Assembly (NCBI RefSeq): GCF_000744785.1
Contig: NZ_JQMO01000003.1
Span: forward strand, 4,588,001 to 4,652,000
Direction of reading: 5' to 3'
DNA length: 64,000 nucleotides
Source: Kitasatospora azatica KCTC 9699
GTDB lineage: Bacteria > Actinomycetota > Actinomycetes > Streptomycetales > Streptomycetaceae
Numbering within the stretch: the first letter of the stretch is position 1; each line of letters opens with the position of its first letter. Made by a program: the position numbers and the translations under genes. The notes under the pieces were generated by a model. It did no database searches. It saw only the letters and a program-made list of their open reading frames with translations, and was not told where the DNA came from. Shown one piece after another: positions 54,202 through 62,142 of this stretch.

Positions 54202-55292
54202 GCGCTGCGCTCCCAGAAGCTCGGTCCGACGGGCGCGTTGAAGCCCTGGGTGGCGATCAGGTAGCCCGAGGCATCGGTGGTGATCTTCAGCTGCGGCAGC
54301 GGGTGCCCGGCCGGGCCGAAGATGACGCGGGCACCGTCCGACAGGTCGAAGGTCGACTGGTGGCAGGGGCAGAGCGCGTGGTGGGTCTGCTGCTCGTACA
54401 GCGAGATCGGGCAACCGACGTGGGTGCAGATCTTGGAGTAGGCGAGCACGCCCTCGAAGCCGAGCGCCTTGGAGTTCGCGTCCTTGATGTCGTCCGGCTG
54501 GATGCGGATCAGCATGAGCGCGTCCTTGGCGATGGCCTGCTGGAAGTCCTCGTCGGACTCCTGCAGACCGGCCGGGCGGCTGGCCGACGGGCCGGGCTTC
54601 GCGAAGGTCAGCGAGCCGACCGCGACGTCCTCGGCCTTGAGCGGCTCGTCGGTGTTCATGTTGACCAGGCGGATCGGGGCGGCCGGGGTCGCCTCGTTCC
54701 AGGCGGTGACGTCCAGCTTCTTCTCGGGCAGCGGGCCGAGGTCGCGCAGCAGCACCACGCCGGACAGCGGCACCAGGGCCATCGAGCCGATCAGGGTGTT
54801 GCGGATCATCTTGCGGCGGCCGAAGCCGGACTCGGCGGCGCCGGTCTTGAACTGCTCGATGACGTCCGCGCGGACCTCGTCGTCGGCCTCGATCGGGTGG
54901 CGCTCGGCCGGCAGCTCGACGTCCGACATCAGGGTGCGGGCCCAGTGGACCGCGCCCGCGCCGATGCAGAACAGCGCCACGCCCAGGGTCATGCCGAGCG
55001 CGAAGTTGAGCGCGCTGATGTGGCCCAGCGGGAAGATGTAGACGATCTTGTCGGGGTCGATCGCCACGTAGGAGGCGATGAAACCGACCGTGGCCAGCAT
55101 CGAGACGAGGAACATCAGCGACACCTGACGCTCGGCCCGCTTGGCGGCCCGCTCGTCGATGTCGGTCCGGCGCGGCTGGTGGGCCGGCAGGCCCGGGTCC
55201 GCGAACGGGTTGTCGGTCACGGCGACGTCGCCGTGTGCGTCGGAGGCGTCGTGCGCCTGCGGCAGCTTGTCGTCTGACATGTCGTGGCTCAT
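54198..55292 (-). CDS. qcrA: cytochrome bc1 complex Rieske iron-sulfur subunit
   Basis: 364 residues. Three transmembrane helices in the first half (SLMFLVSMLATVGFIASYVA, ALNFALGMTLGVALFCIGAG, IGSMALVPLSGVVLLRD) rather than one, a known actinobacterial trait. The Rieske [2Fe-2S] motifs CTHVGCPI and CPCHQSTFD follow. ATG 55292 overlaps the qcrC stop (ATGA); ATG 55280 is also in frame. Part of ctaE-qcrC-qcrA-qcrB. Confidence 0.96.
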   Translation of the reverse strand: MSHDMSDDKLPQAHDASDAHGDVAVTDNPFADPGLPAHQPRRTDIDERAAKRAERQVSLMFLVSMLATVGFIASYVAIDPDKIVYIFPLGHISALNFALGMTLGVALFCIGAGAVHWARTLMSDVELPAERHPIEADDEVRADVIEQFKTGAAESGFGRRKMIRNTLIGSMALVPLSGVVLLRDLGPLPEKKLDVTAWNEATPAAPIRLVNMNTDEPLKAEDVAVGSLTFAKPGPSASRPAGLQESDEDFQQAIAKDALMLIRIQPDDIKDANSKALGFEGVLAYSKICTHVGCPISLYEQQTHHALCPCHQSTFDLSDGARVIFGPAGHPLPQLKITTDASGYLIATQGFNAPVGPSFWERSA

Positions 55293-56098
55293 GACTTCTT
55301 GGCCTTGGTGGTGTGAGCGGCGACCCAGATCGCGATGGCGATCAGGGCACCGAGCCCGAAGATCCAGCCGAACAGACCCTCGGTCACCGGACCGAGGCTG
55401 CCGAGCGAGAGACCGCCGGGGTTGGGCGCCTCGTTGGCCTGGTAGCGGACGAAGGCGACGATCTCCTGCTTCTGCTTCTCCGGCATGGTGCTGTCGGGGA
55501 AGGAGGGCATGTTCTGCGGGCCGGTCTGCATGGCCTCGTAGATGTGCTTCTCGTCCACGTTCTCCAGCGAGGGGGCGAACTTGCCCTGGGTCAGGGCACC
55601 GCCGGCACCCTCGAAGTTGTGGCACTGACCGCAGTTGGTCCGGAACAGCTGGCCACCCTTGGAGATGGCGTCGGTCTCGGTCGCGGTGTACTGGTCCTTG
55701 GTCGGGGTCACCGGGCCGGGACCCAGCGAGGCGACGAAGGCAGCCAGCTTGTCGATGTCGTTCTGGCTGTAGATGTTCTTCTTGCGCGGGACCTGGGCAC
55801 CGGGCTGCTGAGCGGGCATCCGACCGGTGCCGACCTGGAAGTCGACCGCGGCGGAGCCGACGCCCACCAGGCTCGGACCGTCGCTGCTGCCCTCGCCGTT
55901 GAGGCCATGGCAGGAGGAGCAGCCCACGGCGAAGAGCTTCTTACCCTCGTCGATCTTGAGTGACTGCGCGGAGCTGTCGGCCTGCGCAGCCTCGGCGGGC
56001 GCGAACGCGGCGTACAGCCCCCCGATGGCCACGAGGGCGAAGAGTAGGACGACCAGCGCCGCCAGTGGGTGGCGCCGTCGTGCGGAGAGCTTTTTCAC
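55289..56098 (-). CDS. qcrC: dihaem cytochrome c subunit of the bcc complex
   Basis: 269 residues. N-terminal membrane anchor (HPLAALVVLLFALVAIGGLY), two c-type haem sites CSSCH and CGQCH in separate domains, distal Met candidates in GRMPAQQPGAQ and NMPSFPD, and a C-terminal helix (GLFGWIFGLGALIAIAIWV). It replaces soluble cytochrome c and links the bcc and aa3 complexes. GTG 56098 is used. Overlaps qcrA by four bases. Confidence 0.97.
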   Translation of the reverse strand: MKKLSARRRHPLAALVVLLFALVAIGGLYAAFAPAEAAQADSSAQSLKIDEGKKLFAVGCSSCHGLNGEGSSDGPSLVGVGSAAVDFQVGTGRMPAQQPGAQVPRKKNIYSQNDIDKLAAFVASLGPGPVTPTKDQYTATETDAISKGGQLFRTNCGQCHNFEGAGGALTQGKFAPSLENVDEKHIYEAMQTGPQNMPSFPDSTMPEKQKQEIVAFVRYQANEAPNPGGLSLGSLGPVTEGLFGWIFGLGALIAIAIWVAAHTTKAKKS

Positions 56099-56257
56099 GG
56101 ATACCCCGAGTTTCAGGATCTGGCCGGTGTCATGATCTGGTCTCTGGTCTGGTGGGCCCGGTGCCGGTCGATGATCGGCAGGGGGCCAGGCACGGGCAGA
56201 TGACCCGGCGCCGGTGGAGGCTACGGGTCGGGCCGGCGGCCAGCGACCTGATCCGGG

Positions 56258-56875
56258 TTACTTGATCAGGTAGATGGTCGCGAAGAGGCCGATCCAGACC
56301 ACGTCGACGAAGTGCCAGTAGTACGACACGACGATCGCCGCGGTGGCCTGCTCGTGAGTGAACCGCTTCGCGGCGTAGGTCCGCCCCAGCACCAGCAGGA
56401 AGGCGATCAGACCGCCCGTCACGTGGAGGCCGTGGAAGCCGGTGGTCAGGTAGAACACCGTGCCGTACGGGTCGGAGGACAGCGACAGGCCGTCGTCCTT
56501 CACCAGCGAGGTGTACTCGTAGATCTGCCCGCCGATGAAGATCGCGCCCATCACGAACGTGATCGAGAACCACGAGCGGAGCTTCTTCACGTCACCGCGC
56601 TCGGCGGCGAAGACGCCGAGCTGGCAGGTCAGCGAGGAGAGCACCAGGATCGTGGTGTTCACCGAGGAGAAGGGGACGTTGAGGGCATGCGCCTTCTCGG
56701 CCCAGAAGTCTGGTCCCTTCACGGAACGCGCCGTGAAGTACATCGCGAAGAGGGCCGCGAAGAACATCAGCTCGGAACTCAGCCAGACGATGGTTCCGAC
56801 GCTGGTCATGTTCGGTCGGTTGACCGATCCATGTGCGTGCCCGGTTTCTACTGTTGCTGTCGCCACGACCGACAT
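56258..56875 (-). CDS. ctaE: cytochrome c oxidase subunit III
   Basis: 205 residues with five transmembrane helices, as in the short bacterial form: [77 protein letters not shown] and [20 protein letters not shown]. It stabilises subunit I. ATG 56875 is used. It opens the ctaE-qcrCAB transcript, with 159 bases before qcrC. Confidence 0.96.
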   Translation of the reverse strand: MSVVATATVETGHAHGSVNRPNMTSVGTIVWLSSELMFFAALFAMYFTARSVKGPDFWAEKAHALNVPFSSVNTTILVLSSLTCQLGVFAAERGDVKKLRSWFSITFVMGAIFIGGQIYEYTSLVKDDGLSLSSDPYGTVFYLTTGFHGLHVTGGLIAFLLVLGRTYAAKRFTHEQATAAIVVSYYWHFVDVVWIGLFATIYLIK

Positions 56876-57196
56876 TATGTCGGTCCCTTATTCCGTCTTC
56901 ACGCCGGGGGGTCTTCCTCGGAGTGTCCGGTGCGTGCGGTATGCCCGGATGGCCGCACCCGCGCCCGGACTCACGACCGGTCACCTCGAACGGGCCGTCA
57001 GACGGGAGTTGTGGGGCGCGGGTGACGGCCCCTCGCTCGGGAGGGTGACGGCGGTTCCCGGGACCGGCGAACCGGAGCGGGAAGGAAGGGGAAGAGATCG
57101 CGCCGCAGGCTCACCGGGACGGGTGATCGGGAGTAGCATCCGGAGGTGGTGGACGTGGTCCGGATCACATTCCTCTGACATCTGGGAGCAGGGCCC
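56876..57196. other. divergent upstream region ctaE / receiver-like gene
   Basis: 321 bases carrying the promoters of ctaE (minus) and the 57197 gene (plus). Short overlapping frames here lack family resemblance. GGGAG eight bases before ATG 57197 is the ribosome site. No regulator site was recognised. Confidence 0.35.
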
Positions 57197-57619
57197 ATGA
57201 CGCACAGCAGCGACGAGACGCTCACCGTCCTCGTCTACAGCGATGACCGCAACACCCGTGCGCAGGTCACGGCGGCGCTCGGCAGCCGCCCGGCCGCGGA
57301 CCTGCCCGAGCTGACCTACCTGGAGTGCGCCACCACCCCGGCCGTACTGCGTGCCCTCGAGAAGGGCGGCGTGGACCTCTGCGTGCTGGACGGCGAGGCG
57401 GTGCCGGCCGGTGGCCTGGGCCTGGCCCGGCAGGTGAAGGACGAGATCTACGGCTGCCCGCCGGTGCTGGTGCTGATCGGCCGCCCGCAGGACAGCTGGC
57501 TGGCCGCCTGGAGCCGGGCGGACGCCGCGATCTCCCAGCCGGTGGACCCGGTGGCGCTGGCCGAGGCGGCCGCCACCCTGTTGCGGGCCCGGCTCGGCGC
57601 ACGCAGCCTGTCCCGCTGA
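57197..57619 (+). CDS. pseudo-receiver (CheY-like) protein
   Basis: 140 residues with a CheY-like fold: TLTVLVYSDDRNTRAQVTAA with the acidic pair, VDLCVLDGEAVPAGGLGLAR with Asp about D65 at the phosphorylation position, and ADAAISQPVDPVALAEAAAT where the conserved Lys before Pro is Gln (Q114). The Thr/Ser of strand 4 is also not evident (VLVLIGRPQD). It stands alone with no output domain or kinase nearby. Phosphorylation is therefore doubtful. ATG 57197 is used. Confidence 0.78.
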   Translation: MTHSSDETLTVLVYSDDRNTRAQVTAALGSRPAADLPELTYLECATTPAVLRALEKGGVDLCVLDGEAVPAGGLGLARQVKDEIYGCPPVLVLIGRPQDSWLAAWSRADAAISQPVDPVALAEAAATLLRARLGARSLSR

Positions 57620-57668
57620 TCGGGACGGCCCCGCGGGTGCCGCGGGAGTCGGTGTCTCAGCAGGAGAG

Positions 57669-57700
57669 AAGGGTCGCCGTCGGCGGGACGGCGGCCCCTT
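57669..57700 (+). terminator. probable terminator before trpD
   Basis: AAGGG and CGCCGTC (57669-57681, separated by one base) pair with GACGGCG and CCCCTT (57687-57700) around GGCGG. It lies 50 bases after the pseudo-receiver stop; TAGGCT near 57710 may be the trpD -10. Confidence 0.5.
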
Positions 57701-57763
57701 CCCGCTCGCTAGGCTGGCCGCGTTCCTGTCCATCTGTACAAGAGACGCGAGCTGGAGTCGGCC

Positions 57764-58831
57764 ATGGCGAACGTGAACCCCGCTCAGGACCCCGCGCCGG
57801 CGGCGGTCCACAGCTGGCCCGACCTGCTGACCGCGCTGCTCGGCGGCAGTGACCTGAGCCGGGCCGACGCGGCCTGGGCGATGGACCGGATCATGAGCGG
57901 CGAGGCCAGCCCGGCCCAGGTGGCCGGCTTCATGGTGGCGCTGCGGGCCAAGGGCGAGACGGTGGACGAGGTCTCCGGCCTGGTCGAGGCGATGTACGCG
58001 CATGCCGAGCCGCTGCACATCCCGGGTCCGGCGGTGGACATCGTCGGCACCGGTGGCGACCGGGCGAAGACCGTCAACATCTCCACCATGTCGGCGATCG
58101 TCGCCGCCGCGGCCGGTGCCAAGGTGGTCAAGCACGGCAACCGGGCGGCCTCCTCGGCCAGCGGCTCCTCCGACGTGCTGGAGCGGCTCGGGATCCGGCT
58201 GGACCTGGCCGCGAACCGGGTGGCCGAGGTGGCCGAGGAGGTCGGCCTCACCTTCTGCTTCGCCGCCAAGTTCCACCCCGCGATGCGGCACGCCGCCACC
58301 GCCCGGCGCGATCTCGGAGTGGCCACCGCCTTCAACATCCTCGGCCCGCTGACCAACCCGGCCCATGTCACGGCACACGCGGTCGGCTGCTTCGACACCC
58401 GGCTGGCCGGCCTGATCGCCGGCGTGCTGGCCGAGCGCGGCTCCACCGCGCTGGTCTTCCGCGGCGACGACGGCCTGGACGAGCTGACCGTCTGCACCAC
58501 CTCGCGGGTCTGGGTGGTCCGTGCCGGTCAGGTCACCGAGACCGTGCTCGACCCGCGCGAGCTGGGCATCGAGCTGGTCGGCATCGAGGCGCTGCGCGGC
58601 GCCGACGCCGAGTACAACGCCGACGTGGCCCGCCGGGTGCTGGCCGGGGAGCGCGGTGCGGTGCGGGACGCGGTGGTGCTCAACTCGGCGGCCGCGCTGG
58701 TCGCGCTGGAGCTGACCGAGGCGCCGCTGGTCGAGCAGCTGGCCGCCGCGATGGAGCGCACCGCGGCCGCGATCGACTCGGGCGCGGCGCAGGACCTGCT
58801 GAAGCGCTGGGCGGCGGCCACCGCGCACTGA
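57764..58831 (+). CDS. trpD: anthranilate phosphoribosyltransferase
   Basis: 355 residues. It attaches phosphoribose to anthranilate, the second step of tryptophan synthesis. [20 protein letters not shown] (PRPP site), [20 protein letters not shown], and [20 protein letters not shown] then [17 protein letters not shown] are the family landmarks. ATG 57764 is used. It stands apart from other trp genes, as in other streptomycetes, and is followed by a SAM-IV-controlled gene. Confidence 0.96.
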   Translation: MANVNPAQDPAPAAVHSWPDLLTALLGGSDLSRADAAWAMDRIMSGEASPAQVAGFMVALRAKGETVDEVSGLVEAMYAHAEPLHIPGPAVDIVGTGGDRAKTVNISTMSAIVAAAAGAKVVKHGNRAASSASGSSDVLERLGIRLDLAANRVAEVAEEVGLTFCFAAKFHPAMRHAATARRDLGVATAFNILGPLTNPAHVTAHAVGCFDTRLAGLIAGVLAERGSTALVFRGDDGLDELTVCTTSRVWVVRAGQVTETVLDPRELGIELVGIEALRGADAEYNADVARRVLAGERGAVRDAVVLNSAAALVALELTEAPLVEQLAAAMERTAAAIDSGAAQDLLKRWAAATAH

Positions 58832-58873
58832 GGCCTGGTCGGCGCGGGGCCCGTCCGGATGGTGGAACGCTGT

Positions 58874-58903
58874 TTGACCACTCCTCGATCGTCTGCATAG
58901 AGT
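58874..58903 (+). promoter_or_regulatory. predicted promoter for riboswitch transcript
   Basis: TTGACC (58874-58879), 18-base spacer, TAGAGT (58898-58903). A start near 58910 would place the first riboswitch base at the 5' end of the RNA. Confidence 0.6.
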
Positions 58904-58910
58904 CTGCGAC

Positions 58911-59031
58911 AGGTCATGAGTGACAGCGCGACTAGCCCCAGCTTGCTGTCCGGCAACCCTCCGTCCGTGGCGGGGTGCCCTGGGTGAAGACCAGGCCAGG
59001 CGGCGACAGGTCCGCGTGGCAAGCGCGGACC
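58911..59031 (+). ncRNA. SAM-IV riboswitch
   Basis: The stretch AGGTCATGAGTGACAGCG, then TAGCCCCAGCTTGCTGTCCGG, CAACCCTCC, GGCGGGGTGCC and GGGTGAAGACCAGG reproduces the conserved blocks of the actinobacterial SAM-IV aptamer. GGTC (58912-58915) pairs with GACC (58989-58992) as the closing helix. Downstream GGTCCGCG (59009-59016) and CGCGGACC (59024-59031) form a hairpin with the conserved GGCAAG loop. It ends 51 bases before the start of the class-V aminotransferase gene. S-adenosylmethionine binding should turn that gene off, as for known members. Confidence 0.87.
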
Positions 59032-59082
59032 ACCGGCATATCTGCACCTCCGGGGTCCTGACCCCAGGAGGAGTGCATCTCC

Positions 59083-60468
59083 ATGTCTGCCACCGAACTG
59101 TCGCTCGCCTTCCGCGCCCCGCTCGCCGTGCTCGGCGCCGATGTCCAGGTCCCGCTGGTCTCCGGGGAGAAGGTCGGCTACGCCGCCCTGGACTACGCCG
59201 CCAGCTCGCCCGCCCTGCAGCGGGTCTGGGACGACGTGGCCGCCTACGCCCCCTACTACGGCAGCGTGCACCGCGGCGCCGGCTACCTCTCGCAGCTCTC
59301 CACCGACCTGTTCGAGCAGAGCCGGCGCACCGTGGCCGACTTCCTCGACCTGCGCGAGGACGACCAGGTGGTCTTCACCCGGGCCACCACCGACTCGCTC
59401 AACCTGCTGGCCGGCGCGGTGCCGGCCGGCACCCGGGTGTTCGCCTTCGAGACCGAGCACCACGCCTCGCTGCTGCCCTGGCGGCACGCCGGACTGCCGG
59501 TCAGCTACCTGCGGGCGCCGCGCTCGCACGCCGAGGCGGTCGCCGCACTGGACGAGGCACTCGCGCAGACCTCCCCGCACGGGGACCAGGGCGAGGGCCC
59601 GCGGCTGTTCTGCGTCACCGGAGCCTCCAACGTGACCGGTGAGCTGTGGCCGGTGGCCGAGCTGACCCGGGTCGCGCACCGGCACGGCGCCCGGGTGGTG
59701 CTGGACGCCGCCCAGCTGGCGCCGCACCACCGGGTCTCGGTGCGGGAGCTGGACGTGGACTGGGTCGCCTTCTCCGGGCACAAGCTCTACGCGCCGTTCG
59801 GCGCGGGCGTGCTGGCCGGGCGCAGCGACTGGCTGGACGCGGCCGAGCCGTACCTGGCCGGCGGCGGCGCCAGCCGGACGGTGGCCCGCGAGGCGGACGG
59901 GTCGGTGGCCGTCGAGTGGCACCAGGGCCCGGCCCGGCACGAGGCCGGCTCGCCCAATGTGATCGGCGCCTACGCCATCGCCTCCGCCTGCCGGGCGCTC
60001 GGCGAGGCCGGCTTCGACGCCCTCGAGGCGCGCGAGCAGCGGCTGATCGAGCGGCTCAAGGCCGGGTTGGCCGAGATCCCCGAGGTCAAGGTGCTCAGCC
60101 TGTTCGGGACCGACGCCGCGCGGGTGGGCGTGCTCTCCTTCGTGGTGCAGGGCTGGAACAGCTCGCACTTCGCGGCGGCGCTCTCGGCGGAGTACGGGAT
60201 CGGGGTGCGGGACGGGCTGTTCTGTGCGCACCCGCTGGTGCGGACGCTGCTGGGCTCCGAGGAGGCGTCACCCTCGCAGTGCGGTGCGCCCGAGCCCTCG
60301 CTGCCGGGCGAGCGCAGCCTCAACGCGATCCGGGTCAGCTTCGGTGCCGGGACCCCGGAGGAGCACCTGGACCGGTTCCTCGGCGCCGTGCGCGAGCTGG
60401 TCAGTGACGGCGCCCGCTGGAGCTACCGCAACGAGGGCGGGCGCTGCGTCGCCGACACCCGCCGCTGA
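59083..60468 (+). CDS. class V aminotransferase / cysteine desulfurase-like PLP enzyme under SAM-IV control
   Basis: 461 residues. Type-V fold with PLP Lys about K234 in WVAFSGHKLYAPFGAGVLAG, the Asp holding the pyridine N in VVLDAAQLAPHH, and FAFETEHHASLLPWRHAG. Relatives are annotated as SufS/CsdA-like desulfurases or aminotransferases. GVRDGLFCAHPLVRTLLGSE holds a Cys near the usual desulfurase position. Control by a SAM riboswitch points to sulfur or methionine metabolism. ATG 59083 has AGGAGGAG about ten bases upstream. Confidence 0.87.
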   Translation: MSATELSLAFRAPLAVLGADVQVPLVSGEKVGYAALDYAASSPALQRVWDDVAAYAPYYGSVHRGAGYLSQLSTDLFEQSRRTVADFLDLREDDQVVFTRATTDSLNLLAGAVPAGTRVFAFETEHHASLLPWRHAGLPVSYLRAPRSHAEAVAALDEALAQTSPHGDQGEGPRLFCVTGASNVTGELWPVAELTRVAHRHGARVVLDAAQLAPHHRVSVRELDVDWVAFSGHKLYAPFGAGVLAGRSDWLDAAEPYLAGGGASRTVAREADGSVAVEWHQGPARHEAGSPNVIGAYAIASACRALGEAGFDALEAREQRLIERLKAGLAEIPEVKVLSLFGTDAARVGVLSFVVQGWNSSHFAAALSAEYGIGVRDGLFCAHPLVRTLLGSEEASPSQCGAPEPSLPGERSLNAIRVSFGAGTPEEHLDRFLGAVRELVSDGARWSYRNEGGRCVADTRR

Positions 60469-60507
60469 GGCAGCGAGCCGCTGGGCGGTTGAGCCGCTGA
60501 GCGGGCG

Positions 60508-60789
60508 TCAGCCGTCCAGGCCCAGCGCGAAGGCGGCCTCCAGGTCGTGCTGGGAGTAGGTGCGGAAGGCGATCTGGGTCTCGGTGTGCTCGACGCCCGG
60601 GACCTTGTTGAGCCGGCCGGGGATCACCTCGGCCAGGTCGTCGTGGTGGCGGACCCGGACCATCGCCACCAGGTCGTACCCGCCGGTGACCGAGTAGACC
60701 TCGCTGACCCCGTCGATCGCGGCGATCGCCTCGGCGATCTCGGGGATCCGGTCGACGCTGGTCTTGATGAGCACGATGGCGGTGATCAC
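60508..60789 (-). CDS. stand-alone AsnC/Lrp ligand-binding (RAM) domain protein
   Basis: 93 residues: ITAIVLIKTSVDRIPEIAEA, VSEVYSVTGGYDLVAMVRVR, and VPGVEHTETQIAFRTYSQHD make a complete RAM domain, with no DNA-binding part. Such proteins bind amino acids and may modulate full-length Lrp proteins; one is encoded at 40040-40504. The GTG start overlaps the upstream rhomboid stop as GTGA, so the two are coupled. Confidence 0.9.
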   Translation of the reverse strand: MITAIVLIKTSVDRIPEIAEAIAAIDGVSEVYSVTGGYDLVAMVRVRHHDDLAEVIPGRLNKVPGVEHTETQIAFRTYSQHDLEAAFALGLDG

Positions 60790-61598
60790 TGGGGGGCTCC
60801 CTGATAGGTCGTGGGATCAGCGTATCGGGCACGCCTGCTCCCGACCCACACCGCCAGGAACCCCGCCGCGAAGCCGATCACATGGGCCAGGTAGGCGACC
60901 CCCGGGAGGGCGTCGTGCGCGGACCACCACTGGACGGCGAACCAGAGGCCGAGCACCAGCCAGGCCGGGAAGCGCAGCGGCAGGAAGAACAGCAGCGGCA
61001 CCAGCGCGGTGACCCGGGCCTTCGGATAGAGCCGCAGGTAGCCGCCGAGCACCCCCGCGATCGCCCCGGAGGCCCCGACCAGCGGCCGCAGCGCCTCCGG
61101 CCCGTTGCCGGTGGTCAGCGCGTACCCGTAGGCCGCCAGCGCGCCCGCCGCCACATAGAAGAGGAGGAAGCGCACCCGTCCGAGCCGCTGCTCCACCCCC
61201 GGGCCGAAGACGAAGAGGAAGAGCATGTTGCCCAGCAGGTGCAGCCACCCGCCGTGCACGAAGAGCGAGCTGAACACCGAGACGGCCGGCAGCTTGCCCG
61301 GGGTGGGCCGCAACGGGCAGTCCGGCAGCGGTGCGGCGGCCCCGGCCAGCTGAGCCGCGGTCAGCGGACGGTTGCTCAGCAGCTCCGCCGGGACGGCTCC
61401 CCAACGCTGCTGGTAGCGCTGCGCCGCACAGGCGCGCTCGGCGGTGGTCCGACCTCCCCCAGCCTCCGGCCGGGCTGATCCCCATTCCGAGTTGAGCCCG
61501 CTCGGTCCGGCCAGGAAGACCAGGCAGTTCAGGCCGATCAGCAGATAGCTGACCAGCGGGGCCGACTGCGTCCTCGGGAGCGCCATGGCCGGATCCAT
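60786..61598 (-). CDS. rhomboid family intramembrane serine protease
   Basis: 270 residues, with six or seven transmembrane helices. The catalytic Ser is in LVGASGAIAGVLGGYLRLYP and the His in GVAYLAHVIGFAAGFLAVWV. VSVFSSLFVHGGWLHLLGNM is the conserved HGGxxHLxxNM-type motif. A large periplasmic loop after helix 1 contains four cysteines. It cleaves transmembrane substrates; those substrates are unknown. ATG 61598 is used, with ATG 61586 as an alternative. Confidence 0.93.
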   Translation of the reverse strand: MDPAMALPRTQSAPLVSYLLIGLNCLVFLAGPSGLNSEWGSARPEAGGGRTTAERACAAQRYQQRWGAVPAELLSNRPLTAAQLAGAAAPLPDCPLRPTPGKLPAVSVFSSLFVHGGWLHLLGNMLFLFVFGPGVEQRLGRVRFLLFYVAAGALAAYGYALTTGNGPEALRPLVGASGAIAGVLGGYLRLYPKARVTALVPLLFFLPLRFPAWLVLGLWFAVQWWSAHDALPGVAYLAHVIGFAAGFLAVWVGSRRARYADPTTYQGAPQ

Positions 61599-61787
61599 TC
61601 CGCGCGGTGCGGGTGCCGACACAGCGGTGTACGGCGACTGGGTGAACCAACCGGTCGGCTGTTCGAGCCGTCCGGATGCTGGTCGGGACCGGTATCCGGT
61701 GCCTGCGGTCGCAGGTCGAGGCCCTAGGCTTGAGGCCTGGCCGGAGCATCGGCCCGGACCAGGGACCAGCCGAGAGGACCCCGCCCC

Positions 61788-62033
61788 ATGACTGTCCCCG
61801 TGCCCACTGCCGAGACCCGCTGGCGCTGCACGCTCTGCGGAAACCTGACCCGCTTCGACGTGACCCGGTCCTCCAAGGTGGTCGAGTACGTCCATCTGGA
61901 CCTGGCGGGCGAGGCCAAGGTGGAGGAGCGCGAGGTGCTCAGCGAGAGCGTGGAGTCGATCCGCTGCCGCTGGTGCAACGCGGTCGACCAGGTCGAGCTG
62001 GTGGCACGGCCGGACGCCGAGAACGCGAGCTGA
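61788..62033 (+). CDS. small zinc-ribbon protein (81 aa)
   Basis: 81 residues. Two CxxC knuckles, CTLCGNLTRFDV near the N-terminus and RCRWCNAVDQVEL near the C-terminus, predict a zinc ribbon. The acidic middle (LAGEAKVEEREVLSESVESI) is typical of this small actinobacterial family, whose function is unknown. GAGAGGACC lies upstream of ATG 61788. It is divergent from the rhomboid gene and precedes the NYN-domain gene on the same strand. Confidence 0.83.
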   Translation: MTVPVPTAETRWRCTLCGNLTRFDVTRSSKVVEYVHLDLAGEAKVEEREVLSESVESIRCRWCNAVDQVELVARPDAENAS

Positions 62034-62142
62034 CCGGCTGACCCTCCGGGTCGACCGGGGCGTGGTGTTCCTCGCGGCGCCACGCACGAGACAATTGCAC
62101 CGAGTGGTGAGTCAGCAGACCAGGATCGGAGCCGAGGACGCG

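Noticed and set aside
58920-59642. Open frame of 240 codons starting in the SAM-IV riboswitch
   Set aside because: It overlaps the aptamer and then runs out of frame through the PLP enzyme gene; Arg/Pro/Gly-rich shadow composition.
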